The notes: generated from the letters alone by a model not told the origin. 64,000 nt of DNA from Callipepla californica brunnescens (GCA_023055505.1 JALIRH010000098.1:744001-808000), one strand, 5' to 3'. Shown: positions 10,893 through 21,476, numbered from the stretch's first letter. Numbers and translations are program-made.

Positions 10893-12425
10893 CGGGCTTT
10901 CCCACAAAGCGACACAATCCATCTGTGAACAGGGCGTATCTCTTTTCATCTTCTGTTAGTTCATTATATGGTGAGGCTTCTTTAGCACGTGACACCTCCT
11001 CTGCTGGTGTTGTTCCAAACTTTTTACCTTCAGGCCAGTCCATGATCACCTCCAGGATTCCTGAACGGTTGGGGTTCCCCATCCGAGCTCGCTGTGTAAT
11101 CAGCGCAATCCACTTACTCCAAGTGGCATCAGTAGCATGATGGGTAGAGGGAACTGTTCCTTTAAACATCCAGTTCAGTACTGGCAGTCGAGGTGCCAGA
11201 AGGAGCTGCGTTTCAGTACCGATTACTTCAGAAGCAGCTCGAACCCCCTGATATGCGGCTAAGATCTCCTTCTCAGTTGGAGTGTAGCGCTCCTCAGACC
11301 CCCTGTATGCTCGACTCCAGAAACCAAGGGGTCGGCCTTGGGTCTCTCCAGAAGCTCTTTGCCACAAACTCCAAGTGGGACCTTCCTTTCCAGCAGCAGT
11401 GTAGAGGATGTTCTTTACATCCTGTCCCGTCCGCACTGGCCCCAGGGCCACGGCACGGGCTATCTCCTGCTTCATTTGCTCAAAAGCCTGCTGCTGCTCA
11501 GGGCCCCACACAAAATCATTCTTCTTCCAGAGGTCACCTGATAAAGGGGGCTCACAATGAGGCTGTAGTTTGGAACATGCAGTCTCCAAAATCCCACTAC
11601 ACCCAGAAAAGCTTGGCTCTCTGTCTTACTGGTGGGTGGAGACATGGCAGTAATTTTGTCAATCCCATCTGTTGGGATGTGACGATGTCCATCTTGCCAC
11701 TTTATGCCTAGGAACTGAATTTCTTGTGCAGGTCCTTTCACTTTGCTTCGCTTAATAGCGAAGCCAGCTCGCAGGAGGATCTGTATTATTGTCTCTCCTT
11801 TCTTAAAAACTTCCTCTGCTGTATTGCCCCATACAGCAATATCATCGATGTACTGCAGATGCTCAGGAGCAGCACCCTGTTCCAATGCAGTTTGGATCAA
11901 CCCATGGCAAATGGTTGGGCTGTGCTTCCACCCCTGGGGCAAACGGTTCCAGGTGTACTGAACGCCTCTCCAGGTGAAGGCAAACTGTGGCCTGCATTCT
12001 GTGGCCAAGGGAATTGAAAAGAAGGCGTTAGCAATGTCAATGGTGGCATACCACTTGGCTGCTTTTGACTCCAGTTCATACTGGAGTTGAAGCATGTCTG
12101 GCACAGCAGCACTCAGTGGAGGTGTGACTTCGTTCAGGCCACGGTAATCTACCGTCAACCTCCATTCTCCGTTGGCTTTACGCACTGGCCATATGGGGCT
12201 GTTAAACGGGGAGTGAGTTTTGCTGATCACTCCCTGGCTCTCTAGCTGACGAATCAGATGATGAATGGGGAGCAAGGAATCCCTGTTGGTGCGGTACTGC
12301 CGTCTGTGCACCGTTTTTGTAGCAATTGGTACCTGTTGCTCCTCCACTTGTAGCAACCCCACAACAGATGGATCTTCTGACAGGCCAGGTAAAACAGATA
12401 GTTGCTTAATGCTATCTGTGTCCAC
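10893..12425 (-). pseudogene. pol: ERV1 pol: reverse transcriptase and start of RNase H
   Basis: RT palm and fingers are clear: the primer-grip-type LPQGW segment, the catalytic YIDD motif (plus-strand complement at 11841-11852), then an FLGIKW segment and thumb. The frame slips by one base at about 11525-11545, just after a YQVT motif. The connection domain then continues in the next frame (11589-10893) through an LGFWSRAY segment to FTDG, the first catalytic aspartate region of RNase H. The sequence enters minisatellite a few codons later. The polymerase is therefore dead by frameshift and truncation. Similarity to ERVL/spuma-like polymerases is by eye. Confidence 0.9.
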
Positions 12426-12490
12426 AGTAGCTATTCCAAAAGCCCATCGCTACCCCTTGGGATCCTTAAAGTGCCCCCTTCTGAGATAGT

Positions 12491-12700
12491 CTATACCAAG
12501 TATGCGTGGGGCCCCTGTCCAATCACTATAAGATGCTTCTGCCAGTCTTTACCCGTGAGGCTTATTTCTGCCTCCAGCACAGACAATTCCTGAAAGCCGC
12601 CAGTCACTCCAGAGAGATGAATCAATTCTGCCCCTTTATAACTTGAAGGCGTTAGAGTACATTGTGCACCAGTATCCACCAGTGCCTCCTATTTCTGTGG
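12491..12700 (-). pseudogene. pro: ERV1 protease fragment
   Basis: Short minus-strand frame beginning with the retroviral aspartic-protease motif VDTGA (complement at 12665-12679), followed by QCTLTP and a flap-like segment. The catalytic Asp-Thr-Gly is intact. A stop codon lies just upstream of the motif, so continuity with gag is broken. It sits between gag and pol as expected. Confidence 0.75.
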
Positions 12701-12883
12701 GTTTGATGTGCCAGGCCACCGAATCCACACAGTCCAATACACTCTATTATCCCTCTCCCTCCTCTGGCTGAGGGCAGGGCCCCTCTATTCATTACCTGTA
12801 GTGACGGGAACAACTTCGCTGGTAGTTGGTCTGTGTTGTAATTCTCTCACCCGTACTCGCAGTGCAGGGGTGGGTTTTTGATG

Positions 12884-13993
12884 TCATTCCTTCATATCTT
12901 CTCCATTTGCACGTAAGTAACTCCACAAAGCCGCACGCGACATGAAGTTAGTGAAGTTAGTGCTGTCATTTGCTCGAGCAGGATGGCGTTTGCTTCTGAT
13001 AGCTGCAACCGATTCAACCCTATCAATCAGTTGGGATAATTTTCCCAGTATATCTTCCATTTGTCCTTCTAACTTTGATATGGCTGAAATGGACGCGTAT
13101 GGCGGCGGAAATTTTTGTTTGAAGTTTTGAAGTGTAAGAATTAGTTCAAAAACTGGGGGTTTTCTGTCTTGGTCCTCATATCTGTTGAACGTTGTCACTA
13201 GTGTACCGGCGTACCTTTCTGGTGCTGACTTTGAAAGCTTCTGACATATTTCGGGTGTACTCCTTACTTTCTCCGGATCATGGTCCCGATCGTCAGGATC
13301 AAAGGTGGGATCATACAGCATTTCCGCCACAGCTGTTTCTCTCAAATACTGGATGCCTTCCTCAATAGTTTTCCACCTTTTCACTTTAGGTGCCAGGTCA
13401 CTCTTGTAGGGATATCTTTCCCTCACAGCTACTAGCATTCGTTGCCAGAGGCTGGCGATTCCATCCATATACCTGCTGATTCCTCTGTCGACAGCCGGAT
13501 CTCGGGCAATGTTTCCTAGTTGGCGAGCTTCGTTACTATCAAGGGACACACTGTTGGCCCGGTTGTCCCAACACCGAAGCAACCAAGTGACAATACTCTC
13601 ATCTGGACGTCGAATAAACTCCTTTCTTGAGCCTTGGATCTCAGACATTTTCACGGGCCAACGAAACGTCGTAACTTTAACTTTCTCTTCACCTTCATCA
13701 TCACTTTCTTCTCCATGTCTCTCACTTTTCTTTGTTGCCTTTCTCGATGGTGATGGGGTTGTGGCCACCCCCTCACCTATATCTTCCTCTTCTTTCGGCA
13801 CCTCTTCTTTGCGTTCTAGGCGCGAGGACACACGTTTCCATTTCTTGCCTTCCACAGGGGCAACTGACTTTGATACTGGTGCTTCCTTTGGCTGGTCAGG
13901 TGTGACCGGGAGGTTTTCCTCTTTGGTTTGGGCCTCAGTTTGGACACTCTCTCTCTTCATAATAGTATATAAACCTCGGTAAGCATAGGCCAA
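12884..13993 (-). CDS. gag: ERV1 Gag polyprotein
   Basis: Uninterrupted 369-residue frame. Residues ~20-110 are charged and Lys/Glu-rich (matrix/linker-like). Residues ~120-290 form a capsid-like helical region with conserved Trp, Tyr and Pro positions. A short heptad-like stretch (LEGQMEDILGKLSQLIDRV) follows near residue 310. No CCHC zinc knuckle is present. The frame ends at a stop near 12884, before the protease. ATG at 13993 is the first in frame and lies 132 bp downstream of the leader ORF. It is the best-preserved gene of this provirus. Assignment rests on position between primer site and protease plus general gag-like character, not on a recognised family profile. Confidence 0.75.
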   Translation of the reverse strand: MAYAYRGLYTIMKRESVQTEAQTKEENLPVTPDQPKEAPVSKSVAPVEGKKWKRVSSRLERKEEVPKEEEDIGEGVATTPSPSRKATKKSERHGEESDDEGEEKVKVTTFRWPVKMSEIQGSRKEFIRRPDESIVTWLLRCWDNRANSVSLDSNEARQLGNIARDPAVDRGISRYMDGIASLWQRMLVAVRERYPYKSDLAPKVKRWKTIEEGIQYLRETAVAEMLYDPTFDPDDRDHDPEKVRSTPEICQKLSKSAPERYAGTLVTTFNRYEDQDRKPPVFELILTLQNFKQKFPPPYASISAISKLEGQMEDILGKLSQLIDRVESVAAIRSKRHPARANDSTNFTNFMSRAALWSYLRANGEDMKE

Positions 13994-14124
13994 GCCCCAA
14001 ATAAGTGTTCCACCTCAGATCTTTCTGAGCCGCAGCACCCTTTACTCAGATACAGGCCTAGCTCCTCAGGATCCTGCAATTGTTCAGGAGAAAAATCCCA
14101 TGACACCGGGTGTCCCCATCCTTC

Positions 14125-14541
14125 TCATTTCTTTCCTAAAACTCTCCACTCTCCCTGCCATTCAACATTCTCTGTTTCTGGGAGAAGCTTCCTGCACATG
14201 ATGTAAAGTGCTACTACATGCAGGAGGACTAATATCCCAATTATTAACACCATCCCTAAGCTGTGATCTTGAAAATTCATAAAAAACTGAGAGGGGAACC
14301 TGGATACCCATTCAAACATCACATGGTTCGTTAACATGTTATCCTTTGTTCCATTAGCTGGGGTGCCCTGGGATCTGGCAGGTTCCTCTATCATTGCTTT
14401 TAATTTATCATACAGGGACCAGACCCAATGGAACAGAATGGCAAACTTAACCAAGTTCCAGTACGTTTTGAGCATTAAGAGGGAAAAAGCGGTGAAGTAC
14501 AATCCCTGTAAGGGCAGTTTTAACAGAAACAGAAAAGACAT
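14125..14541 (-). CDS. ERV1 leader ORF: small predicted membrane protein
   Basis: Open 138-residue frame between the primer-binding site and gag, a region that is usually untranslated leader. Two hydrophobic segments stand out: about residues 2-24 (signal or membrane anchor) and about residues 94-117 (LGMVLIIGILVLLHVVALYI). A short charged C-terminal tail follows. One N-glycosylation sequon (NGT) lies between them. ATG at 14541 is 209 bp downstream of the primer site. I do not recognise the protein. It could be an accessory membrane protein, a captured gene or a leftover env-like segment. Its intact state beside an intact gag suggests it was under selection while the element was active. Confidence 0.6.
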   Translation of the reverse strand: MSFLFLLKLPLQGLYFTAFSLLMLKTYWNLVKFAILFHWVWSLYDKLKAMIEEPARSQGTPANGTKDNMLTNHVMFEWVSRFPSQFFMNFQDHSLGMVLIIGILVLLHVVALYIMCRKLLPETENVEWQGEWRVLGKK

Positions 14542-14749
14542 CTTTTTATTATTATTTTTTTTTTCTTGTACTAAAACAATCTGGCAGTACCCAAAAGAAG
14601 TTTACAGATATCCCAAAACAACTGACAGTACGCCCGGACTTCAAGGTCGTGTTTTGCTGTACAGCACTTGCAGTACAGATAAGCTTGTTAACAACAGACA
14701 GAGATGTACTCTAAAAGTTTGTCTCTGCCTGGCTAAGGCAGCTGGTTGT

Positions 14750-14767
14750 GCCCCACGTTGGGCGCCA
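14750..14767 (-). promoter_or_regulatory. ERV1 primer-binding site, tRNA-Lys1,2 type
   Basis: The minus strand reads TGGCGCCCAACGTGGGGC, matching the primer-binding site complementary to the 3' end of tRNA-Lys(CUU), four bases after the LTR end. ERVL elements are named for tRNA-Leu, so a Lys primer site with ERVL-like pol is a notable mix. Confidence 0.9.
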
Positions 14768-14771
14768 AAAA

Positions 14772-15014
14772 TGTCAGGGGTTTGTGAGCCGGTTCAGCCC
14801 GGCCCTGCGACAACCGAGGAAGGAGACCCACAGGCCCACACCCCGGACAAGGGGAAGGGGGAAAGGGAAAAAGGGAGATAAGCCCCAAAACAAAACAGCG
14901 GCAACGATCTGAGGGGGAAAAGCTAATTTACTAAATAAGACATCAGGAAGTAAATAACACAGTATAATGCAATACAATTTGGAATTAAGCCCAATGAATC
15001 AAACAAAACGAGTA

Positions 15015-15055
<41 letters not shown>

Positions 15056-15316
15056 GTGCCTGATAAACCGAAGGCCTTGCGCTAACGCTGAAGGCGGACG
15101 GCAGCGAGCACCCACTCCTAAGTGATCCTAGAGGAAAGAGAGAATGTCCCGTGACCGCAGAGAGTTTTTATCTGTTCCCTCTGAGCGGAAAACACGTGAA
15201 AAAATACAAAGCATTGCCAAGTCCTCTGGGGAATGTAGTTTTCTCCCTGACTCTCAATGCACCACATGATGCCATGATGTGGAATACCAGTACCAAAAAA
15301 TCATAAAACCGTGACA
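14772..15316 (-). repeat. ERV1 5' LTR
   Basis: 545-bp LTR bounded by TGTCA and TGACA. It is defined by the primer site on one side, the CR1 junction on the other, and by the matching solo LTR at 53938-54511. A TATA-like AGATAAAAA box lies on the minus strand near 15163-15175. A pure (AG)n run at 15019-15052 has expanded in this copy and is only a few units long in the solo LTR. Confidence 0.88.
15019..15052. repeat. (AG)n microsatellite in LTR
   Basis: Perfect dinucleotide run inside the LTR, likely length-polymorphic. Confidence 0.97.
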
Positions 15317-15860
15317 CTTCCTTACGGTCTTTTTTGTAGATGGGAGTCACATCGGCAAGCCTCCAATCTTGTGGGACCTCTCCAGATGACCAGGAATGCT
15401 GATAGATGACAGAAAGCGGCTTGGCAATCACCTCTGCCAGCTCCCTCAGCACCCTTGGTTGGATCCCATCTGGTCCCATGGACTTGCGGCAGTTCAGATA
15501 AAGGAGCAGGTCTCTGACTGTCTCTGCTAGGATCACAGGGGGTGTATGATGCGCTTCGTCCCAGACTTCCAGGTCAGGGCAAAAAGTATCCTGAGTTAAC
15601 TGATCTGTCTATTGAAGAGAGACGTGAAGAAGGCATTGAGAACCTCAGCCTTTTCCTTATCCTCTGTGGTTCCATTCCCTGCCGCATCAAGTAAAGGAGA
15701 GAAATTCTCCTTAGATCTTTTACTGTTAATATATTTGTAAAAGGATTTTTTGCTCTGCTTTACTGCAGTAGCCAGTCTAAGTTGGAGCTGGGCTTTTGCA
15801 TTTCTAATTTCCTGCCTGTATTGGAGGGGAGCAGAGGCTTGCTTTAAATGTGGAGTAAGG
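15317..15860 (-). mobile_element. CR1 LINE fragment, reverse transcriptase N-terminal part
   Basis: Minus-strand translation in pieces gives the pre-RT linker (KSKKSFYKYINSKR-like) and the RT fingers start (SMGPDGIQPRVLRELAEVI ... GEVPQDWRLADVTPIYKK), characteristic of CR1, the dominant avian LINE. It ends abruptly at the LTR boundary, so the ERV integrated into it and later lost its other side. At least one internal stop and a frame change upstream of 15536. The right end, where CR1 similarity stops, is approximate. Confidence 0.88.
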
Positions 15861-16010
15861 AAAGAAAGGATGGAGAAGGATCTTGTGAACTGAGGTGGGA
15901 AGTGGGTATTTAGTCATTGGAAAGCCATTTTGAACTTTTACTACCTGAACGCTGTACATTTTGGGTTAGTCTTCCTTAACTTTCTGTTGGACTTCTTGTT
16001 TTTCAATCAG
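15861..16010 (+). other. XPO1-like fragment, left intronic flank
   Basis: Unique sequence between the CR1 remnant and the first recognisable exon. It ends in a polypyrimidine tract and TTTTTCAATCAG acceptor. No other feature seen. Confidence 0.6.
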
Positions 16011-16145
16011 GTGCATCCGTTCTGTGGAGCAGTAGGATACGTGGTTGGGGCGCAGACAGACCGGACTGTACAGGAGCATCTGATAGAAAAACACATGCTG
16101 CTCCCTAATCCAGTATAGGACTGCAGAATTCGGCAGGCAACAAAA
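16011..16145 (+). pseudogene. XPO1: XPO1-like exon A, with premature stop
   Basis: 45 codons starting VHPFCGAVGY and ending RQATK, after a CAG acceptor and before GTCAGA. Codon 36 (16116-16118) is TAG where exportin-1 has a conserved Trp (TGG); a single G-to-A change explains it. Confidence 0.88.
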
Positions 16146-16458
16146 GTCAGACGGTACATTTTGTGTATTCAACTAAAGTAAAAGTGCTGAATGTTTGTTG
16201 TTATTCCATTTTTTTTTTATCTGTGGAATGAAGTGAACTTGGCTGTGCTGAACTTTTATAAAGCAATGGTTGATCTGGCAGTAGAAGTGTTGAAGGAGAC
16301 CTAAACAACTGAGACTGGTTTAAATCCAGTTGAAGAACTTGACAGAACATGCTTTAACACAGCGTGTAAGATAACCCTAAACGTGAAAGTGACCGTTTTT
16401 GTATTAGAAGATAAATGGCGTTTTCATTGACTGGAGTTAGCTCAGTTCTTTTCCACAG

Positions 16459-16642
16459 AATGTTGATGTTCTGAAGGATCCTGAAGCCGTTACGCAGCTT
16501 GGTAGCATTCTGAAAAGCAGCGTAAGGGCATGGAAAGCAGCTGGCCGCCCCTTTGTGATTCAGCTGGGAAGAATTGATTTAGATATGCTGAATATGTCCA
16601 AGTGCCCAAGTGAAAACATGTCTGCAGCTCTTGAGGCTGACG
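16459..16642 (+). pseudogene. XPO1: XPO1-like exon B
   Basis: Open 184-bp exon after TTTTCCACAG, with a GTAAGA donor. It encodes a helix pair containing GRPFVIQLGRIDLDMLN and ends in phase 1, which matches exon C. Confidence 0.9.
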
Positions 16643-18040
16643 GTAAGAAATTGCACGTCCTTCCTAACAGCGGGATGGGCAGTGCACGTGATCAGGTTGT
16701 GAATTTGCTGGGCTTATCTCATTGCGTGTCTGTTGGTGGTGGTGGTTTTTGTTGCTTCTTTGTGTGTGCGTTTGGGCAAGAGAATGCCTGAAAATGTGCT
16801 TGCTTAGGTTCTTGTTTTTGTTAGCCAGATGTTTTGTTCAAAGAAACTCTGATTGCGGAAGGAGGAAAGCTCTTCAAGTGTGAGTTTAGGAAGGGTACCG
16901 GAGACTGCTGACTAATAGCAGTCTTGTGGAGACACAGTTGTAAGTTCTGACTTCATCGTTTTAGATAAGAAAAGACCCTAGGACGTTGGCAGAGTTTTGG
17001 TTTGGTGATATTCTACTACTGAAACAGCTTTCTTACAGAAGTGTAACTTCAGTGAAGGCGCCTCAGATTTGTCACAAACTAGACTGGTAATCACTGAGGA
17101 GGAATTAGGAGCTACTCGAGTTACCTAACCACTGTTACCTGGAAAAAATTGGGTCTGTGATATCCAAGTAGAATGTGCTGCTGGAGCATCCCTTGAGGAA
17201 TGAAGTGACTCGGTTATTGGAGCTGTGTTCTGACAGACTTTCTTACCCATGCAATGAATACACCTTGACGTAGCTTCTCAGAACTTAATGCATTCTTTTG
17301 ATTCTGCAGCTCTAATTGCCAGAAGGTGCTTAAAACAAAAAGAAAACACAACGAGAGAAATAGGAAGCAGTTGCTAGGACTTGTAGTGGTGAGATTTTAC
17401 TCGAGCAACAGCTATTGAGATGGCACTCGGCTCAGAGTGTGTTCTCACAGTTGTTATCTCTGATGGCAGCAGGAGCAGTTCTGCCTTTGTTTTCCTGGCT
17501 GCAGTCTGGTGAGGTTTTCCTTGGATGTACTGTTATGAGTGTGTGTCTGTGCACTCAGTTAGGGCAAGTTCTACTGACGAGACTTGCATGGACTTGGACG
17601 TGAGAAAATGAAGTAAGAATTAGGCTCCTTGTAGTAAAGACAAGTTGGAACAATTCTGTTTGTGACCAAATCAGGAGCGTGCTTTAGAACACTGTATAGG
17701 TTGGTTCTTCTCATCACGCAGTGAGAGCCAGAGGTAAGCATGATCCTGAGAGCTGAAGGAACATTCCCTTCCTTGAAAAAGAAGCTGCAGCATTGTTTCT
17801 GAGTTGTACTGGCAGAGTGTGCTGTCAGCAGTAGCACTGGAATACTAAATTGCAACTTGGATCCATGGAGCTGAAGTAATGGGAAAATGGTTTTAATCTG
17901 CATAATATGAACGAGAGATCTTCCTTCTTTGTCATTTGGGTATAAAAATGAAACATTCTCAATCTTCTGGAAGGAGTTGAGGGGAATCTGTTTGTTGACG
18001 CATCTTAACCCAGATTCAGTGCAGCTTTGCTACCTTTCAG

Positions 18041-18147
18041 GCGAAGTGGAAACCAAGCAGCCCTTGGTTAGAAGGATGAGGACTGTAAAAAGGGAAAGTT
18101 TAGAACTGATTTCTGGCTGGGTGAGCAGGTCCAACGATCCTCAGATG
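18041..18147 (+). pseudogene. XPO1: XPO1-like exon C
   Basis: Open 107-bp exon after CTACCTTTCAG with a GTAAGT donor, encoding the TKQPLVRRMRTVKRE ... SGWVSRSNDPQM segment. The phase joins exons B and D. Confidence 0.9.
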
Positions 18148-18525
18148 GTAAGTAAATATGGCATCCAAAGAGTTGATAGGACACATTCAGGAGGAACTCT
18201 GCTCTTTTGCTGCAGTGCAGTTAACACTGTTCTGTTCACAAGAACTGGCTTCAGAACTGCAATATCTGCAGGAAGGATGATAAGCTGTGACCATACAGGG
18301 GTAGGCCTGAGCTGTGTTTTGAGTGCTTCAGGTAGTGTCAGCTGAGAGCAGTCCTAAGGGGAAGCAGGAAGGTGTAGGAGAGCCCTCAGGCAAGCACTGC
18401 TGGATGAACACAGTGTGTGGGAAGCATGTGGGCGTGTAAGTTCATTTTTAGCTTCTTTCCGAACTGCTGTGTGAGGCTTTGTTGGGTAACTGCACTGCTC
18501 TAAGCATGTCTTGCTCTTGATGTAG

Positions 18526-18720
18526 GTTGCTGAAAACTTTGTTCCTCCCTTGTTGGGTGCCGCTCTCATTGACTACCAGAGAAATGTTCCAGCTGCTAGA
18601 GAGCCTGCAGTACTGGGTGCTGTGGCTGTGGCTGTAAAGAAGCTGGGTGGGCACATCGCTGCTGAAATACCTCAGATCTTTGATGCTGTTTTTGAGTGCA
18701 CGTTAAATATGATCAAGAAG
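18526..18720 (+). pseudogene. XPO1: XPO1-like exon D
   Basis: Open 195-bp exon after GATGTAG with a GTATTC donor. It contains the well-conserved DYQRNVPAAREP and AEIPQIFDAVFECTLNM segments. This is the strongest evidence for the XPO1 assignment. Confidence 0.93.
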
Positions 18721-19463
18721 GTATTCCTATGTAAATTTTGGATAACGGAAAAAAAAAGAAAAGGGATTTTATATTCAGGATATTGCAAGAAAGGGGGCAG
18801 GGCGTGTTATGCTATGTAGTTTACATAGCATTATTCTGTTGGGTGGAAATGAAGGTGAGGTTGATGAGCTGTGGCTGTCTGGGTGAATGTCTTGATCTCA
18901 CTGACTTAATTTCTTGATCCAGTTCTGGAATTAAATTCGGAGTTGTTTTTCTGTTCCAGGACCTTGGGATGTCGTGGTCCTGGAAGCTGAAGTCTACTTG
19001 AAGTATATTCATACGTCCTTTGAGTAGAAGTATTGATTAGTTCTTGAAGTATTTCTTTCCTGATTTCCGTAGCTGCTAGAGTTTCTGTGTTACGGTTTAC
19101 AGCAGGTACTTGCACAATAGATGGGTGCCGTTTTGCAGCAGTGTGAATCAGAAAGTGTATCCCTGTAGTGGCTGGGTGCTTAACCGCTGAGGCCGTCTGT
19201 CCTGTGCCTGTGGAGCAAGTGGTAATTAATGTTGTGCACTGACCAAATGTGGTTCACCCTGCTGACACTGTGTAAGTCCAGCAAATGGTCTTCTCAATCT
19301 ATGGTGGTGAAAGTATGGGGAAAAATGTTGCTGGGAATCTGGGAACTGCATGCTTTGTTTTGTTTTTAGATTTCCTTAAAGCTGAGATCTCCATGGTAAG
19401 CCAGATTTTCTCTCCCAGATTTTCACAGTGAAAAGGCTGTATGGATTCAGGCCTTTTCTGCGA
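18721..19463 (+). other. XPO1-like intronic sequence, right flank
   Basis: Unique AT-richer sequence following exon D. The next exportin-1 exon is not found before the telomere-like repeat begins at about 19464, so the duplicated fragment ends in this intron. Confidence 0.6.
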
Positions 19464-20830
19464 CTGGTTAGGGTTAGGGTTTAGGCTAGGGTTAGGGTCA
19501 GCTTCAGGGTCAGGGTTAGGGCAAGGGTTAGGTTTTGGTGTAGATTTCGGTTTAGGGTAAGGGTTAGGGATAATTTGAGTGTTAGCGTCAGGGACAGAAG
19601 TAGGTGAAGTGTTCATGTTAGGAGTAGCATTAGGGTTAAGTTTAGGGTTAGACTTAGGATTGGATTTGTATGTAGGGTTAGGGGTAGGGTTAGTTTGAGT
19701 GTCAGGGTGAGGTAAGGGGTAGGCCTCGGGTTTGGCTTTGTGTTAAGTAAAGGTTTAGGAATAGTTGTAGGGTTAGTGTTTGGATTAGGATTTGGTTTAA
19801 TATTAGGAACATGTTTTGGGATAGATTTAGGTGAGGGTTGTGGTGATCTGATGCTTTTGGTTAGGTTTAGGGTTGGGCTTCCACTTGGGTTTTGTGGTAG
19901 GGTCTGAGTTTGGGTTAGGGTTAGGGTAGAGTTAGAATTAGGATTTGGGAAATGCTTCGAGTTCTGTTTAGGGTAAGGATTAGTGTTAGATTTAGGGTTT
20001 GAGTTAGGGTTAGGATTATGGTTAGGACTAGGGTTCTGTTAGGTTTTGGGTTAGGGTTATGGGTAAGTTTGTTTTAGTACTAGGGTAAGGTTATGTTTAG
20101 GGTTAGGGTTACGATTAGGGAAAGATTTAGTGATACAGTGTTAGGGTAAGTTTAGGTTATGGAATAGGGTTAGGTGTAAGATTGGGTTTAGTAATAGGGT
20201 TAGGTTTAGATTCTGGGTTAGGGTTAGAGATAGGGAAAGGGTTTGGGATTGTTTTAGGTTTTGGATTAGGTTTAGGATTAGGGTTAGGGAAAAAGTTTTT
20301 CTCAGTTTTATGATTGTGTTTAGAGCTAGGATTAGGTTGAGTGTTCATGTTAGCATTAGGGGAAGTTTTAGGTTTAGGTTTAGGTTTAGGATGCGATCTG
20401 TGTTTAGGGTTAGGGGCAGGGTCAGTTTGAGTGTAAGGGTCATATTAGGGTTAGGCCTCTGGTTAGGGTTAAGGTTAGGAATAGGATTAGGTTTCAGGTT
20501 AGTGTTAGGGTTAGGCCTGGGATTGCTGTTAGGGTTAGGTTAAGGTAAGTCTTGTGGTTAGGGTTAGGTGTAGGAAAAGGGTTTTGGGGATAGGGATAGT
20601 GTATAGGTAAGGGTTAGAATTCGATTTAGGATTAGGCTTAGGGATAGGGTTTGTTTGAGTTCTAAGGTTAGATACAGCATTAGAACTAGGTTGAGTGTCA
20701 GTGTTAGGATTAGGGTTTGGGTTACTGTTGAGGATAGGAATAGGGATAGGTTTAGGGTTATGCTTAGGGTTCAGGCTAGGTACAGGGTTCGGGTTAGGTT
20801 TAAGGTGAGTGTTAGGCTTAGGGTAAGGAT
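19464..20830 (+). repeat. Degenerate TTAGGG array
   Basis: Imperfect telomere-type hexamers and heptamers (TTAGGG, TTAGGTTTAGGG, GTTAGGGTC) on the plus strand. Diverged well beyond a true telomere. Includes one variant of a 20-bp landmark (19836-19855, one mismatch to GGTTGTGGTAATCTGATGCT) shared with other telomere-like blocks. Confidence 0.93.
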
Positions 20831-21378
20831 TGTGGTAAAAATGAGTTCTCTACTTGTTAATCAAACCGACTCGAGACAGATGTGTCCGTGTTTTTCAGCG
20901 TGTTTTTTTTTCTGAGAACTATGTAGTTTGTAGAAGTCTCAAAAGAGATATATCGATGTTTTGTCTAAAAACTGTAGTTTGTGCAAGTTGGAGCCACAGC
21001 GCTTAGTTCTAACACCTGGACAATGAACAACAGATAGCAGTGACCTTTAGAGAAACTGCAAAAGAAAAAGAAGTGAAAATCTCCTCTTGAGCGCGCGTGA
21101 TCGGAGCTGAGGAAAACTATGGCCTTCATCATCTCGATCGCCAGGAGGCAGAGAACGACCCCCAGATAACAGGCAGCGCAGCCCAGGAAGAGAAAGATAA
21201 GACATGAATGCAGAGATAAGGGACAATGAAAAGAGGGGTTGGGGGGCCCTGTTGAGCACCTCTGGTGCAGAGGAGACTCCCAGCCGCCCAGCGCTGTTCC
21301 GCTCATTTCTTGCTTGCTCAATAAATTCCTTACTGTTGGCAACAGTTGGTGCGTATCGTTCTCTTCACACCTCTGACA
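20831..21378 (+). repeat. ERV2 5' LTR
   Basis: Ends in CTCTGACA three bases before the primer site. A polyadenylation signal AATAAA lies at 21320-21325. The 5' boundary is taken at TGTGGTAAAA where telomere-like repeat stops, and is approximate because no second LTR is available for comparison. Confidence 0.75.
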
Positions 21379-21381
21379 ATT

Positions 21382-21399
21382 TGGTGCCGTGACTCGGAT
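21382..21399 (+). promoter_or_regulatory. ERV2 primer-binding site, tRNA-His
   Basis: TGGTGCCGTGACTCGGAT is an 18-base complement of the 3' end of vertebrate tRNA-His including CCA. Confidence 0.9.
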
Positions 21400-21476
21400 C
21401 CAGGCGACTCTGCTGTGGAATTCCCACTCCAGGGGAGCACCCCATCTTCGGACGGCCCCTGGGCTGGGGAACTTCT

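Larger units (their letters stand above)
10893..15316 (-). mobile_element. Endogenous retrovirus 1 (ERVL-like), truncated provirus
   Basis: Minus-strand provirus reading 5' LTR (15316-14772), primer-binding site, leader ORF, gag, protease, reverse transcriptase and the first residues of RNase H. It then breaks off into the G-rich minisatellite at about 10893. The rest of RNase H, integrase, any env and the 3' LTR are absent. RT and connection sequences look like class III (ERVL) elements, and Gag has no zinc knuckle, which also fits. It sits inside a CR1 LINE fragment on its right side. Long open gag and leader frames suggest a fairly young insertion. Confidence 0.9.
16011..18720 (+). pseudogene. 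XPO1: XPO1-like (exportin-1) gene fragment, four exons with introns
   Basis: XPO1/CRM1 is the Ran-dependent nuclear export receptor, a ring of HEAT repeats. Four consecutive exons (16011-16145, 16459-16642, 18041-18147, 18526-18720) encode a collinear segment of its C-terminal HEAT repeats, roughly human residues 640-835. All internal junctions keep AG/GT and compatible phases. Introns are retained (313, 1398 and 378 bp), so this is a segmental duplicate, not a retrocopy. Exon 1 has an in-frame TAG, many conserved residues are substituted, and neighbouring exons are missing: CR1/ERV lies to the left and telomere-like repeat begins about 740 bp to the right. Almost certainly a non-functional fragment. 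Confidence 0.88.
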
